The notes: generated by a model from the sequence alone, not told the origin. A stretch of 64,000 nucleotides of DNA from Streptococcus sp. VT 162 (GCA_000688775.2 CP007628.2:1364001-1428000); one strand, 5' to 3'; positions 32,292 through 41,372 are shown, counted from the first letter of the stretch. Made by a program: numbers and translations.

Positions 32292-33079
32292 TAGTAGTCC
32301 CTCTTTTTCACTTCCTCAAAAATATCACCAATTAGAACTTTGAGATAAGTCCCCTTCATTCCTAATGAACGACTCTCAATAATTCCCGCAGACTCCAATT
32401 TACGAAGCGCATTGACAATCACTGAGCGTGTAATGCCAATACGGTCTGCAATAACTGATGCAGTCAGCTGCCCTTCATTTCCATCCAATTCAGCTAAAAT
32501 AGCTGATACGGCACGAAGTTCTGAATAGGAAAGGGTGTTGACCGCCATAGTAACAGCTGTACGACGGCGAATATTTTTCTCATCTTCTTCACGTTGGAAG
32601 TTCAACAGTTGAATCCCTACCACCGTGCTCGCAATCTCGACAAGGATCAAATCTTCATCTTCAAATTTCTTGTCATTGCGCCAAATGATCAAGGAACCTA
32701 GACGAATCCCTGATACATGAATCGGAGCGATGGTCGTCAAACCATCTGGAAAGTCCGCACGGCTCTCTACAGGGAAAATGGTCAAATCATGTTCAACAGG
32801 AAGATTTGCTTCCGTGTCGTAAATCATGTTTGCCCCTTGTACATAGACCTCAGGGAAGGTTTTAGTTTGGAAGAATTGTTCTACACGGTCATTATTGGTC
32901 TTATACCGCATAAAGTAGCCCAAGAGACGTCCCTTGTTATTCACAATACAAGCGTTACAATCAATAATATCAGCTAACTGGCGTGTGATCGCATTGTAAG
33001 GAAGTTCATCTTGGAGTTGCTCTTCTGAGCGCTTTAGAATAGACGTGATTTTTCTTGTTTTTTCTAATAAATGTGCCAT
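32291..33079 (-). CDS. codY: GTP/branched-chain amino-acid sensing repressor CodY
   Basis: 262-residue global repressor of nitrogen and amino-acid metabolism. The N-terminal GAF domain (about 1-155) binds branched-chain amino acids; a linker leads to a winged HTH, visible as [20 protein letters not shown] and [17 protein letters not shown]. It is expected to control genes such as brnQ and peptidases in this window. The promoter (33106-33134) abuts a near-perfect CodY box, pointing to autoregulation. Confidence 0.97.
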   Translation of the reverse strand: MAHLLEKTRKITSILKRSEEQLQDELPYNAITRQLADIIDCNACIVNNKGRLLGYFMRYKTNNDRVEQFFQTKTFPEVYVQGANMIYDTEANLPVEHDLTIFPVESRADFPDGLTTIAPIHVSGIRLGSLIIWRNDKKFEDEDLILVEIASTVVGIQLLNFQREEDEKNIRRRTAVTMAVNTLSYSELRAVSAILAELDGNEGQLTASVIADRIGITRSVIVNALRKLESAGIIESRSLGMKGTYLKVLIGDIFEEVKKRDY

Positions 33080-33105
33080 TTTTTACCTCGCATATAATCG
33101 CTTCC

Positions 33106-33134
33106 ATTATAACATAGAAAAGTCTTTATTTCAA
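33106..33134 (-). promoter_or_regulatory. codY promoter
   Basis: On the minus strand TTGAAA (33129-33134), 17 bp, TATAAT (33106-33111), 27 nt before the codY ATG. Confidence 0.85.
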
Positions 33135-33135
33135 T

Positions 33136-33150
33136 AATTATCTGAAAATT
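33136..33150. promoter_or_regulatory. CodY binding site upstream of codY
   Basis: AATTATCTGAAAATT differs from the known CodY consensus AATTTTCWGAAAATT at one position. It lies 1 bp upstream of the codY -35 box. Confidence 0.75.
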
Positions 33151-33209
33151 GCTTATTTAATTACAATTTTGAACAGCAAAAATATTTTAGAAAAAAAGCG
33201 ATTTTTTTA

Positions 33210-33238
33210 TTGACATCCTATTTTATTTTTGATATTAT
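33210..33238 (+). promoter_or_regulatory. strong promoter in the codY-cshA gap
   Basis: TTGACA (33210-33215), 17 bp, TATTAT (33233-33238), preceded by an A/T-rich stretch. It points away from codY and toward the terminator at 33331-33361. No annotated gene uses it. Confidence 0.8.
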
Positions 33239-33257
33239 AACATTATAAGAAGATGAC

Positions 33258-33332
33258 ATGATAAATCCCTTTCCGTTTCACCTATCCTTTACTATCACCA
33301 TCTTCTTTTACTATCGGTCTCCTTATATATAA
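33258..33332 (+). CDS. possible 24-residue micro-ORF inside the small RNA
   Basis: ATG to TAA reads a 24-residue hydrophobic peptide starting MINPFPFHLSF and ending YYRSPYI, lying wholly between promoter and terminator. The only ribosome site is a weak AGAAG that is itself paired in the predicted stem. It may be translated, making the RNA dual-function, or may be chance. Confidence 0.25.
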   Translation: MINPFPFHLSFTITIFFYYRSPYI

Positions 33333-33361
33333 AAGCGATTCACAGTGTGAATCGCTTTTTT
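33331..33361. terminator. bidirectional terminator between small RNA and cshA
   Basis: AAAAGCGATTCAC-AGT-GTGAATCGCTTTTTT, with T runs in both directions; it ends both the small RNA and cshA. Confidence 0.9.
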
Positions 33362-34936
33362 CTATTTGTCTCCTTTGTTACGAATAACAAAGCCGGTCTT
33401 CTTTTCGCTTGAAGTGTTGCGAGGTTTTTTATTGTCTTTATTACGGTAACGTCTGTCTTTATCAAAACGATCGTTCCCACGACTGCCTTTTTTGAAATCA
33501 TCACGGCGACCACTACGGCGATCACGGTCTCGACGGTCGTCCCCACGACGGCCTCCTCGACCTCCCTTGCCTTTGCCACCAAAGCCATTACCTGATGGTT
33601 TAAATGGCAGTGGTTTTTCACGCGCAATCTCCACTTCAGGAAGGCTGTCTGGATCTTGGACTGTCAGACTCAAGATATACATAGCCAATTCTTCTGGACT
33701 AAATTCTGCAGCCAATTTACGAGCATCTTTAGCAAATTTCTCAAAGTTCCCACGAATTGCTTCGTCTGCGAAGTCTCGTTCGATTTTCTTGAGCGCTACT
33801 TGTTTCTTAGCTTGGAAGGCTTCTTCTGCTGTCGCTGGTTTCAAGCCTTTCATGCGTTTCTTAGTCAAGTTTTCGATGATTTGAAGGTAGCCCATTTCAT
33901 TTGGAGAAACAAAGGTAATAGATTGACCTGACTTACCAGCACGACCTGTACGACCGATACGGTGAACATAACTTTCAGGATCTTGTGGAATATCATAGTT
34001 GTAGACATGAGTCACACCTGAGATATCCAAACCACGTGCTGCCACGTCTGTCGCAACTAGAACATCAAGATTACCATTTTTAAAATCACGAAGGACACGA
34101 AGACGTTTATTTTGGTCTAAGTCACCATGAATCCCTTCTGCACGGAAGCCACGGATTTTAAGCCCACGAGTCAATTCATCTACACGGCGTTTGGTACGAC
34201 CAAACACGATAGCAAGCTCTGGTTGTTCAACATCCATGAGACGTGTCATAGTATCAAATTTTTCTTGTTCCTTGACACGGATATAGTACTGGTCCACCAG
34301 CTCTGTTGTCAATTCTTTGGCAGCAATCTTCACATGCTCAGGCTCTTTCATAAACTGAACACCGATACGTTTGATAGCATCTGGCATCGTTGCTGAAAAG
34401 AGTAAGGTTTGACGACTTTCAGGGACACGAGAGATAATAGCTTCGATGTCTTCTAGGAAGCCCATGTTGAGCATTTCGTCCGCTTCATCAAGGATGAGGG
34501 TTTCAATATCGTGCAATTTCAAAGCCTTGCGTTTGATCAAGTCCAAGAGACGACCTGGTGTTCCTACAACGATATGAGCACCCGACTTAAGGGCTTTGAT
34601 TTGTTTTTCAATGCTTGAACCACCGTAAACTGAGCGAACTTTCACTCCCTTGCTACGACCAAAGCGGAAGAGTTCTTCTTGACTTTGAACAGCGAGTTCA
34701 CGAGTTGGAGCGATGACCAAGGCTTGAATAGTTGCTTCTTCTGTACGGATTTTTTCAAGGGTTGGCAAGCCAAAGGCTGCGGTTTTCCCTGTACCAGTCT
34801 GGGCTTGACCGATAACGTCTTTCCCCTCAAGAGCCAATGGAATGGTCTGTTCTTGGATGGGACTTGCTTCTACAAATCCAGCTTTTTCAATCTCTGCTAG
34901 CAAATCAGCAGACAAGTTAAATTCATTAAATTTCAC
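33362..34936 (-). CDS. cshA: DEAD-box RNA helicase CshA
   Basis: 524-residue helicase of the RNA degradosome and cold adaptation. Motifs in order: GQAQTGTGKTAAFG (I), PTRELAVQ (Ia), TPGRLLD (Ib), DEADEM (II), SATMP (III), then RGLDISGVTHVYNYD (V) and HRIGRTGRAG (VI). The C-terminal ~80 residues are Gly/Arg/Asp-rich and basic, an RNA-binding tail. The mRNA leader is about 140 nt and structured. The gene is last before the bidirectional terminator. Confidence 0.95.
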   Translation of the reverse strand: MKFNEFNLSADLLAEIEKAGFVEASPIQEQTIPLALEGKDVIGQAQTGTGKTAAFGLPTLEKIRTEEATIQALVIAPTRELAVQSQEELFRFGRSKGVKVRSVYGGSSIEKQIKALKSGAHIVVGTPGRLLDLIKRKALKLHDIETLILDEADEMLNMGFLEDIEAIISRVPESRQTLLFSATMPDAIKRIGVQFMKEPEHVKIAAKELTTELVDQYYIRVKEQEKFDTMTRLMDVEQPELAIVFGRTKRRVDELTRGLKIRGFRAEGIHGDLDQNKRLRVLRDFKNGNLDVLVATDVAARGLDISGVTHVYNYDIPQDPESYVHRIGRTGRAGKSGQSITFVSPNEMGYLQIIENLTKKRMKGLKPATAEEAFQAKKQVALKKIERDFADEAIRGNFEKFAKDARKLAAEFSPEELAMYILSLTVQDPDSLPEVEIAREKPLPFKPSGNGFGGKGKGGRGGRRGDDRRDRDRRSGRRDDFKKGSRGNDRFDKDRRYRNKDNKKPRNTSSEKKTGFVIRNKGDK

Positions 34937-35080
34937 GTTTTTCTTCTTTCTAAAGATGGTGCGAAGCCATCCTATAGCGCTTAGTATATACTTTTCTTTT
35001 CATGATGTATCTTCTTTAAAAACGAGATACCGTGTTGCTTCTTTTCCACGAAAGAAAAGTACGAGTTTCTTTGCAACCTA
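34937..35080 (-). promoter_or_regulatory. long structured cshA leader
   Basis: An extended -10 TGT TATACT lies near 35081-35090 on the minus strand. The leader contains a hairpin GATGG/CCATC (about 34954-34970) and a 17-codon upstream ORF (34950-35003, starting MKRKVYTKRY). Long leaders are typical of cold-induced helicase genes. The rest of 34937-35250 holds the divergent promoter of the next gene. Confidence 0.45.
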
Positions 35081-35217
35081 TCTAGTATAACACAAGAGCG
35101 GGGCAAAAGATAGTAGAATCTTTAAGGAAAATCATGTAAACGATTTTCCACAAATATAAATACAGCCTTATATGATTCGTTTCTCCGTAGCGGAATTGTG
35201 CAAAAGTTTTTTTCTTG

Positions 35218-35226
35218 TGCTAGAAT
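35218..35226 (+). promoter_or_regulatory. extended -10 of the RclA-like gene
   Basis: TGC TAGAAT, 24 nt before the ATG at 35251; AGGAGG ribosome site at 35238-35243. Confidence 0.6.
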
Positions 35227-35250
35227 GAAATCAAACAGGAGGATTAAAAA

Positions 35251-36567
35251 ATGTTAACATACGATTTAATTGTTATTGGATTTGGTAAGGCTGGTAAAAC
35301 ACTAGCTGGTAAATTGGCTTCAGCTGGCAAAAAAGTTGCCCTCGTTGAACGTAGTAAAGCTATGTATGGCGGAACTTGTATCAACATCGGATGTATCCCA
35401 ACTAAGACCTTGTTAGTTGCTGCTGAGAAAGATTTGTCTTTTGAAGAAGTCATTGCTACCAAAAATACCGTCACTGGTCGCCTTAATGGTAAAAACTATG
35501 CAACTGTTGCGGGTACAGGCGTAGATATCTTTGATGCGGAAGCACACTTCCTTTCAAACAAAGTCATCGAAATCCAGGCTGGTGATGAAAAGAAAGAACT
35601 CACTGCTGAAACTATCGTTATCAACACTGGTGCTGTTTCAAACGTCTTGCCAATCCCTGGACTTGCTACAAGCAAAAACGTCTTTGACTCAACAGGTATC
35701 CAAAACTTGGACAAATTGCCTAAAAAACTTGGTGTCCTTGGTGGCGGAAATATCGGTCTTGAATTTGCAGGCCTTTACAACAAACTTGGAAGCAAAGTTA
35801 CAGTCCTAGATGCCTTGGATACTTTTCTACCTCGAACAGAACCTTCCATCGCAGCTCTTGCTAAACAATATATGGAAGAAGACGGCATTGAATTGCTTCA
35901 AAACATCCGTACTACTGAAATCAAAAACGACGGTGACCAAGTTCTTGTCGTAACTGAAAATGAAACTTACCGTTTCGATGCTCTTCTCTACGCAACTGGA
36001 CGTAAGCCAAACGTAGAACCACTTCAACTTGAGAATACTGATATTGAACTAACAGAGCGTGGTGCTATCAAAGTCGACAAACATTGTCAAACAAACGTTC
36101 CTGGTGTCTTTGCAGTTGGAGACGTCAATGGTGGACCTCAATTTACCTACATTTCACTTGATGACTTCCGTGTTGTCTACAGCTATCTTGCTGGAGATGG
36201 CAGCTACACTCTTGAAGACCGTCTCAATGTGCCAAACACCATGTTCATCACACCTGCACTTTCACAAGTTGGTTTGACTGAAAGCCAAGCAGCTGATTTG
36301 AAACTTCCATACGCTGTTAAGGAAATCCCTGTTGCTGCGATGCCTCGTGGTCACGTAAATGGAGACCTTCGCGGAGCCTTCAAAGCTATTGTCAATACTG
36401 AAACAAAAGAAATTCTCGGTGCAACTATCTTCTCAGAAGGTTCACAAGAAATCATCAACATCATCACTGTTGCAATGGACAACAAGATTCCTTACACTTA
36501 CTTCACAAAACAAATCTTCACTCACCCAACCTTGGCTGAGAACTTGAATGACTTGTTTGCGATTTAA
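35251..36567 (+). CDS. RclA-like pyridine nucleotide-disulfide oxidoreductase
   Basis: 438-residue flavoenzyme. The FAD-binding start is IGFGKAGKTLAGKLA, the redox-active pair MYGGTCINIGCIPTKTL, the NAD(P) motif GVLGGGNIGLEFAGLY, and ATGRKPN and VFAVGDVNGGPQFTY follow. The dimerisation domain ends HPTLAENL. The CINIGC spacing is that of RclA-type enzymes (reactive chlorine and copper protection) and not of lipoamide dehydrogenase or glutathione reductase. It is a single gene, with its terminator at 36589-36612. Physiological substrate unknown. Confidence 0.88.
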   Translation: MLTYDLIVIGFGKAGKTLAGKLASAGKKVALVERSKAMYGGTCINIGCIPTKTLLVAAEKDLSFEEVIATKNTVTGRLNGKNYATVAGTGVDIFDAEAHFLSNKVIEIQAGDEKKELTAETIVINTGAVSNVLPIPGLATSKNVFDSTGIQNLDKLPKKLGVLGGGNIGLEFAGLYNKLGSKVTVLDALDTFLPRTEPSIAALAKQYMEEDGIELLQNIRTTEIKNDGDQVLVVTENETYRFDALLYATGRKPNVEPLQLENTDIELTERGAIKVDKHCQTNVPGVFAVGDVNGGPQFTYISLDDFRVVYSYLAGDGSYTLEDRLNVPNTMFITPALSQVGLTESQAADLKLPYAVKEIPVAAMPRGHVNGDLRGAFKAIVNTETKEILGATIFSEGSQEIINIITVAMDNKIPYTYFTKQIFTHPTLAENLNDLFAI

Positions 36568-36588
36568 GTTGAGACTGATTTGTTAGCT

Positions 36589-36612
36589 AACAGCCCTCGT
36601 CGGGCTGTTTTT
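36589..36612 (+). terminator. terminator of RclA-like gene
   Basis: AACAGCCC-TCGTC-GGGCTGTT followed by TTTG. Confidence 0.9.
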
Positions 36613-36629
36613 GTTTCTGCGAAATCTCA

Positions 36630-36744
36630 TACTCTTCGAAAATCAAATTCAAACTACGTCAGCTTCACCTTGCCGTACTCAAGTACAGCCTGCGGCTAGC
36701 TTCCTAGTAGCTTCCTAGTTTGCTCTTTGATTTTCATTGAGTAT
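36630..36744 (+). repeat. BOX element with internal 11-bp duplication
   Basis: It starts TACTCTTCGAAAATCAAATT (boxA) and ends TTTTCATTGAGTAT (boxC). Within boxC the unit TAGCTTCCTAG occurs twice in tandem. It lies between the RclA-like gene and murT, upstream of the murT promoter. Confidence 0.93.
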
Positions 36745-36768
36745 CAAATCTGTCTTTTCCCTCTTTTA

Positions 36769-36786
36769 TGATATAATAGAAACATG
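36769..36786 (+). promoter_or_regulatory. murT extended -10 with leaderless start
   Basis: TGA TATAAT (36769-36777), 6 nt, ATG (36784). There is no Shine-Dalgarno sequence. Confidence 0.7.
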
Positions 36787-38127
36787 AAATTAAAAACTAC
36801 TTTGGGCCTTCTTGCTGGGCGTTCTTCTCACTTCATCTTGAACCGTCTTGGTCGTGGAAGTACGCTCCCAGGAAAACTTGCCCTCCAATTTGATAAAGAT
36901 ATTTTACAAAATCTAGCTAAGAACTACGAGATTGTCGTGGTCACTGGAACCAACGGGAAAACCCTGACAACTGCTCTCACTGTCGGCATTTTAAAAGAAG
37001 TCTATGGTCAGGTTCTGACCAATCCAAGCGGTGCCAATATGATTACAGGGATTACGACAACTTTCTTGACTGCCAAATCCTCTAAAACTGGGAAAAACAT
37101 TGCCGTTCTAGAAATTGATGAGGCCAGTCTTTCTCGTATCTGTGACTATATCCATCCTAGCCTTTTTGTCATCACTAATATTTTCCGTGACCAGATGGAC
37201 CGCTATGGTGAGATTTACACGACTTATAAGATGATTTTGGATGCCATTCGTAAGGTGCCTACAGCCACTGTTCTCCTTAATGGTGACAGTCCACTTTTCT
37301 ATAAGCCAGCTATTCCGAATCCAGTTCAGTATTTTGGTTTTGACTTGGAAAAAGGACCAGCCAAACTGGCTCACTACAATACCGAAGGGATTCTCTGCCC
37401 TGACTGTCAAGGCATCCTCAAATACGAGCACAATACCTATGCAAATTTGGGTGCCTATATCTGTGAAAATTGTGGCTGCAAACGTCCTGAATTAGACTAC
37501 CGTCTGACAGACTTGGTTGAGTTGACCAACAACCGCTCTCGTTTTGTCATTGACGGACAAGAATACGGAATCCAAATCGGTGGACTTTACAACATCTACA
37601 ATGCCCTTGCTGCAGTTGCCATCGCCCGTTTCCTCGGTGCAGATTCGCAACGGATCAAACAAGGATTTGATAAGAGCAGAGCCGTATTTGGTCGCCAAGA
37701 AACCTTCCATATCGGTGACAAAGAATGTACTCTTGTCTTGATTAAAAATCCTGTTGGCGCTACCCAAGCTATCGAGATGATCAAACTAGCTCCTTATCCA
37801 TTTAGTTTATCTGTTCTCCTCAATGCCAACTATGCTGATGGGATTGATACTAGCTGGATCTGGGATGCGGACTTTGAACAAATCACTGACATGGACATTC
37901 CAGAAATTAACGCTGGAGGTGTTCGTCATTCTGAAATCGCTCGTCGTCTACGAGTGACGGGCTATCCAGCTGATAAAATCACTGAGACGAGCAATCTGGA
38001 GCAAGTTCTCAAAACCATTGAGAACCAAGACTGCAAACATGCCTATATCCTAGCTACCTATACTGCTATGCTGGAATTCCGTGAACTGCTGGCTAGTCGT
38101 CAGATTGTTAGAAAGGAGATGAACTGA
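36784..38127 (+). CDS. murT: lipid II isoglutaminyl synthase, Mur ligase subunit
   Basis: 447 residues. The Mur-ligase ATP loop is [13 protein letters not shown] and the middle domain follows; a four-Cys zinc ribbon is inserted (CPDCQ about 205 and CENCGC about 224). The C-terminal DUF1727 region reads [16 protein letters not shown]. With GatD it amidates the alpha-carboxyl of D-Glu in lipid II, needed for cross-linking and beta-lactam resistance. The stop overlaps the gatD start (TGATG). Confidence 0.95.
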   Translation: MKLKTTLGLLAGRSSHFILNRLGRGSTLPGKLALQFDKDILQNLAKNYEIVVVTGTNGKTLTTALTVGILKEVYGQVLTNPSGANMITGITTTFLTAKSSKTGKNIAVLEIDEASLSRICDYIHPSLFVITNIFRDQMDRYGEIYTTYKMILDAIRKVPTATVLLNGDSPLFYKPAIPNPVQYFGFDLEKGPAKLAHYNTEGILCPDCQGILKYEHNTYANLGAYICENCGCKRPELDYRLTDLVELTNNRSRFVIDGQEYGIQIGGLYNIYNALAAVAIARFLGADSQRIKQGFDKSRAVFGRQETFHIGDKECTLVLIKNPVGATQAIEMIKLAPYPFSLSVLLNANYADGIDTSWIWDADFEQITDMDIPEINAGGVRHSEIARRLRVTGYPADKITETSNLEQVLKTIENQDCKHAYILATYTAMLEFRELLASRQIVRKEMN

Positions 38128-38909
38128 TGGTTTATACTTCACTTTCCTCAAAAGCTGGCAACTACCCTTATCAGCTCAATATCGCCCACCTCTATGGAAA
38201 CCTCATGAATACCTACGGGGACAATGGTAACATCCTCATGCTCAAGTATGTGGCTGAAAAACTGGGAGCCCATGTGACGGTTGACATCGTTTCTCTCCAT
38301 GATGACTTTGATGAAAATCACTATGATATTGCCTTTTTCGGTGGCGGTCAAGACTTTGAACAAAGTATCATCGCAGGCGATCTACCCGCCAAGAAAGAAA
38401 GCATTGACAACTACATCCAAAATGACGGTGTGGTTCTCGCTATCTGTGGTGGTTTCCAACTATTGGGCCAATATTATGTTGAGGCTTCAGGCAAACGTAT
38501 CGAAGGACTCGGTGTCATGGGCCACTACACCCTCAACCAAACCAATAATCGCTTTATCGGTGACATCAAGATTCACAATGAAGATTTCGATGAAACCTAC
38601 TACGGATTTGAAAATCACCAAGGTCGTACCTTCCTTTCTGATGACCAAAAACCGCTGGGACAGGTGGTCTATGGAAATGGAAACAACGAGGAAAAGGTCG
38701 GCGAAGGGGTTCATTATAAGAATGTCTTTGGTTCCTACTTCCACGGACCTATCCTCTCTCGTAATGCCAATCTGGCTTATCGTCTAGTCACTACTGCCCT
38801 CAAGAAGAAATACGGCCAGAACACCCAACTCCCTGCCTATGAAGATATTCTCAGCCAAGAAATCGCTGAAGAATACAGCGACGTCAAAAGCAAGGCTGAC
38901 TTTTCTTAA
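38127..38909 (+). CDS. gatD: lipid II isoglutaminyl synthase, glutamine amidotransferase subunit
   Basis: 260-residue class I-like (CobB/CobQ-type) glutaminase. The nucleophile Cys lies in [16 protein letters not shown], the GGGQD oxyanion block in [13 protein letters not shown], and the catalytic His in [12 protein letters not shown]. It supplies ammonia to MurT. The start overlaps the murT stop, and a terminator follows at 38927-38960. Confidence 0.95.
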   Translation: MVYTSLSSKAGNYPYQLNIAHLYGNLMNTYGDNGNILMLKYVAEKLGAHVTVDIVSLHDDFDENHYDIAFFGGGQDFEQSIIAGDLPAKKESIDNYIQNDGVVLAICGGFQLLGQYYVEASGKRIEGLGVMGHYTLNQTNNRFIGDIKIHNEDFDETYYGFENHQGRTFLSDDQKPLGQVVYGNGNNEEKVGEGVHYKNVFGSYFHGPILSRNANLAYRLVTTALKKKYGQNTQLPAYEDILSQEIAEEYSDVKSKADFS

Positions 38910-38926
38910 ACTAAAGAAAACTAGAC

Positions 38927-38960
38927 CAAAGAACTCCCCTATCTTGTCGGAGTTCTTTTT
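38927..38960 (+). terminator. murT-gatD terminator
   Basis: AAAGAACTCC and GGAGTTCTTT pair around a GC-poor loop, followed by TTG. Confidence 0.8.
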
Positions 38961-39036
38961 GTCTGTTCTTTTACCCTTCTCCCTTGCATTTTCTCTCTTT
39001 TTTTGCCAAAATAGAGGGGTAGAAAGAAGGTAGCAT

Positions 39037-40119
39037 ATGTCTAAATTACAACAAATCGTAACATATCTTGAATCAGAAAAACTAGACGTCGCTGTCGTAT
39101 CTGACCCCGTCACTATTAATTACCTCACTGGCTTTTACAGTGATCCCCATGAACGCCAAATGTTTCTCTTTGTTCTAGCGGATCAGGAACCTCTCCTCTT
39201 TGTTCCAGCTCTCGAAGTGGAGCGTGCAACCAATACTGTTTCCTTCCCAGTTGTGGGCTATGTGGATTCTGAAAATCCATGGCAAAAAATCAAAAATGCT
39301 TTGCCTCAGCACGACTTCAAACGTGTCGCTGTTGAGTTTGACAATCTCATCTTGACCAAATACCATGGTTTGAAAACAGTCTTTGAGACTGCTGAGTTTG
39401 AAAACCTCACTCCTCGCATCCAACGCATGCGCCTCATCAAATCAGCTGACGAAGTGCAAAAAATGATGGTTGCAGGGCTCTATGCTGATAAGGCTGTAAA
39501 AGTTGGTTTTGACAATATTTCTCTTGATAAGACAGAGACAGATATCATCGCCCAAATCGACTTTGCCATGAAACGTGAAGGCTATGAAATGAGCTTTGAT
39601 ACCATGGTCTTGACTGGCGATAACGCTGCAAATCCGCACGGAATTCCTGGTGCAAACAAGGTCGAAAAAGACGCCTTTCTCCTCTTTGACCTCGGTGTCA
39701 TGGTCAATGGCTACGCATCAGATATGACTCGTACTGTCGCTGTCGGTAAACCTGATCAATTCAAGAAGGATATCTACAACTTGACACTTGAAGCTCAACA
39801 AGTTGCCCTTGACTTCATCAAGCCAGGTGTGACTGCCCATGAAGTTGACCGCGCTGCACGTGAAGTCATTGAAAAAGCTGGTTACGGTGAGTACTTCAAC
39901 CACCGTCTCGGTCACGGTATCGGTATGGATGTCCACGAATTCCCATCTATCATGGAAGGAAATGACATGGTCATCGAAGAAGGCATGTGCTTCTCTGTTG
40001 AACCAGGTGTCTATATCCCTGGTAAAGTCGGCGTTCGTATCGAAGACTGTGGTGTTGTTACCAAGGATGGCTTTGACCTCTTTACAAGCACCAGCAAAGA
40101 TTTGCTTTATTTTGATTAA
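39037..40119 (+). CDS. pepQ: Xaa-Pro dipeptidase
   Basis: 360-residue M24 metallopeptidase that cuts X-Pro dipeptides from imported peptides. After a creatinase-like N-domain the metal ligands appear in FDLGVMVNGYASDMTRT (two Asp), RLGHGIGMDVHE (His), SVEPGVY (Glu) and VRIEDCGVV (Glu). The ATG has an AGAAGG ribosome site. Confidence 0.95.
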   Translation: MSKLQQIVTYLESEKLDVAVVSDPVTINYLTGFYSDPHERQMFLFVLADQEPLLFVPALEVERATNTVSFPVVGYVDSENPWQKIKNALPQHDFKRVAVEFDNLILTKYHGLKTVFETAEFENLTPRIQRMRLIKSADEVQKMMVAGLYADKAVKVGFDNISLDKTETDIIAQIDFAMKREGYEMSFDTMVLTGDNAANPHGIPGANKVEKDAFLLFDLGVMVNGYASDMTRTVAVGKPDQFKKDIYNLTLEAQQVALDFIKPGVTAHEVDRAAREVIEKAGYGEYFNHRLGHGIGMDVHEFPSIMEGNDMVIEEGMCFSVEPGVYIPGKVGVRIEDCGVVTKDGFDLFTSTSKDLLYFD

Positions 40120-40131
40120 ATCTAGACAAGC

Positions 40132-40159
40132 AAAAAGTCAGCTATTGAAGCTGACTTTT
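40132..40159. terminator. bidirectional terminator between pepQ and ECF gene
   Basis: AAAAAGTCAGC-TATTGAA-GCTGACTTTTT. Confidence 0.88.
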
Positions 40160-40621
40160 TTATTTTATCTTCTTGACGCTCTGAAAGACTACAAATCCTA
40201 CAACCATACCCAAGGTATTTTGCAGGAAGTTTGGAAGGATTTCTGGTAAGGCTGCTGACCAGCCATTCATTAGGGTTGAGCCCAGAGCGTAGCCACTTAC
40301 CATGACGATAGTAGCTAAGACTAGGCCCAGCCATTGCCATTTCCCTTTAAAACCTGCAAAATATCCTTGCAAGCCATGGTTTACCAAGCTAAAGAACATC
40401 CACTGTGGAAAGCCTGATAAAAGGTCAAGCAGAAAAGCTGCTAGTCCTCCAACGACGGCCCCTTCTTTACTGCCAAAGTAAAAGGCAGTAAAGAAAATAC
40501 CTGCATCCAAGAGAGTCAATATTCCTGTTGGCGTTCCAATTTTCAAGTAATAACCTAGGACTACTGAAAGAGCGGTTAGAAGAGATACAAGGGCGATTTT
40601 AGTTGTTTTGGTTTGCTTCAT
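40160..40621 (-). CDS. ECF transporter S component (vitamin B6 or thiamine-precursor type)
   Basis: 153-residue membrane protein with five to six segments, starting [19 protein letters not shown]. The YLKIGTPTGILTLLDAGIFF region is like substrate-specific subunits of energy-coupling-factor importers. No EcfA/T genes are nearby, so it must share the common module. It overlaps the ThiD/PdxK-like kinase gene by 23 nt, which points to pyridoxine or hydroxymethylpyrimidine as the vitamin. Sequence alone does not choose between them. Confidence 0.8.
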   Translation of the reverse strand: MKQTKTTKIALVSLLTALSVVLGYYLKIGTPTGILTLLDAGIFFTAFYFGSKEGAVVGGLAAFLLDLLSGFPQWMFFSLVNHGLQGYFAGFKGKWQWLGLVLATIVMVSGYALGSTLMNGWSAALPEILPNFLQNTLGMVVGFVVFQSVKKIK

Positions 40622-41372
40622 ATTGTCTTACTCCATATTGATCTGCTTGTGCAATAGCACGGTAAACGAAAGCTTTTGAGCTCTCTACTGCTGGTAAAAG
40701 TTCATCCCCTTTAACCAAGTGACTGGCGATGCTTGAGGCAAAGGTACAACCTGCACCAGCATTTTGACCTTGAATGACAGGATTTTCTAGAACTGTAAAA
40801 TTTTGTCCATCATAAAAGACATCTACAGCCTTGTCCTGACTAAGGCGATTGCCTCCCTTGATAATGACTGCTGGCGCTCCTAAATCATGCAATTTCTGCG
40901 CTGCAGCTTTCATATCTTCCAAAGTTTTGATTTTCTGACCCGCCAACAATTCTGCTTCAGGAAGATTTGGCGTAATCACACTGACATGAGGGAAAAAGAG
41001 AATCAACTCTTTACAGAGTTGGCTGACTGCCACATCATGGGTTTCCTTGCAGACCAAGACGGGATCCAATACAACAGGCACTCCTGGACGTTGCTTGATA
41101 AAGTTCAAGGCTTTCTCAGCCACACTGACAGTAGGGAGAAGACCAATCTTAATCCCTGCAAATTCCACATCACGCAAGCTATCCAATTCATGTTTAAAAA
41201 TGGCATCGTCAGTTGGAAAGACTTCAAAGCCCTTTTCGGTCAAGGCCGTCAAACAAGTGACAGCTACAAAGCCATGCAAGCCGTTTAAGGTATAGGTGGC
41301 CAAATCAGCTGACAAACCACCACCACTAAAAATATCATTCCCAGAAAGGGCTAAAATACGATTATTCTTCAT
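40599..41372 (-). CDS. ThiD/PdxK-family kinase
   Basis: 257-residue ribokinase-fold kinase. The substrate-side motif is [18 protein letters not shown] and the ATP/anion-hole motif [15 protein letters not shown]. The family phosphorylates hydroxymethylpyrimidine or pyridoxine/pyridoxal; streptococcal members next to an ECF S component are usually assigned to vitamin B6 salvage. It overlaps truA by 11 nt upstream and the ECF gene downstream, giving a truA-kinase-ECF operon. Confidence 0.88.
   Translation of the reverse strand: MKNNRILALSGNDIFSGGGLSADLATYTLNGLHGFVAVTCLTALTEKGFEVFPTDDAIFKHELDSLRDVEFAGIKIGLLPTVSVAEKALNFIKQRPGVPVVLDPVLVCKETHDVAVSQLCKELILFFPHVSVITPNLPEAELLAGQKIKTLEDMKAAAQKLHDLGAPAVIIKGGNRLSQDKAVDVFYDGQNFTVLENPVIQGQNAGAGCTFASSIASHLVKGDELLPAVESSKAFVYRAIAQADQYGVRQYEANQNN

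Larger units (their letters stand above)
33245..33361 (+). ncRNA. candidate small regulatory RNA (about 117 nt)
   Basis: The predicted transcript runs from the promoter at 33210-33238 to a 9-bp terminator hairpin. Its 5' end AAGAAGATG (33247-33255) pairs perfectly with CATCTTCTT (33299-33307); a further TGATA/TATCA pair lies inside. The enclosed loop is C/U-rich (CCCTTTCC, CACCTATCCTTT) and could pair with Shine-Dalgarno sequences. This is the usual form of a trans-acting small RNA. It may already be in pneumococcal small-RNA catalogues, which I cannot check. Confidence 0.65.

Noticed and set aside
33492..33884. Arg/Pro-rich 130-residue frame opposite cshA
   Set aside because: It is the complement of the Gly/Arg-rich tail of the helicase; the low-complexity composition comes from that.
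35132..35146. CcpA cre site upstream of the RclA-like gene
   Set aside because: ATGTAAACGATTTTC misses the conserved C near the right end and is only a partial match.
38281..38787. 168-residue frame overlapping gatD in another frame
   Set aside because: Same-strand shadow of gatD without family motifs or ribosome site.
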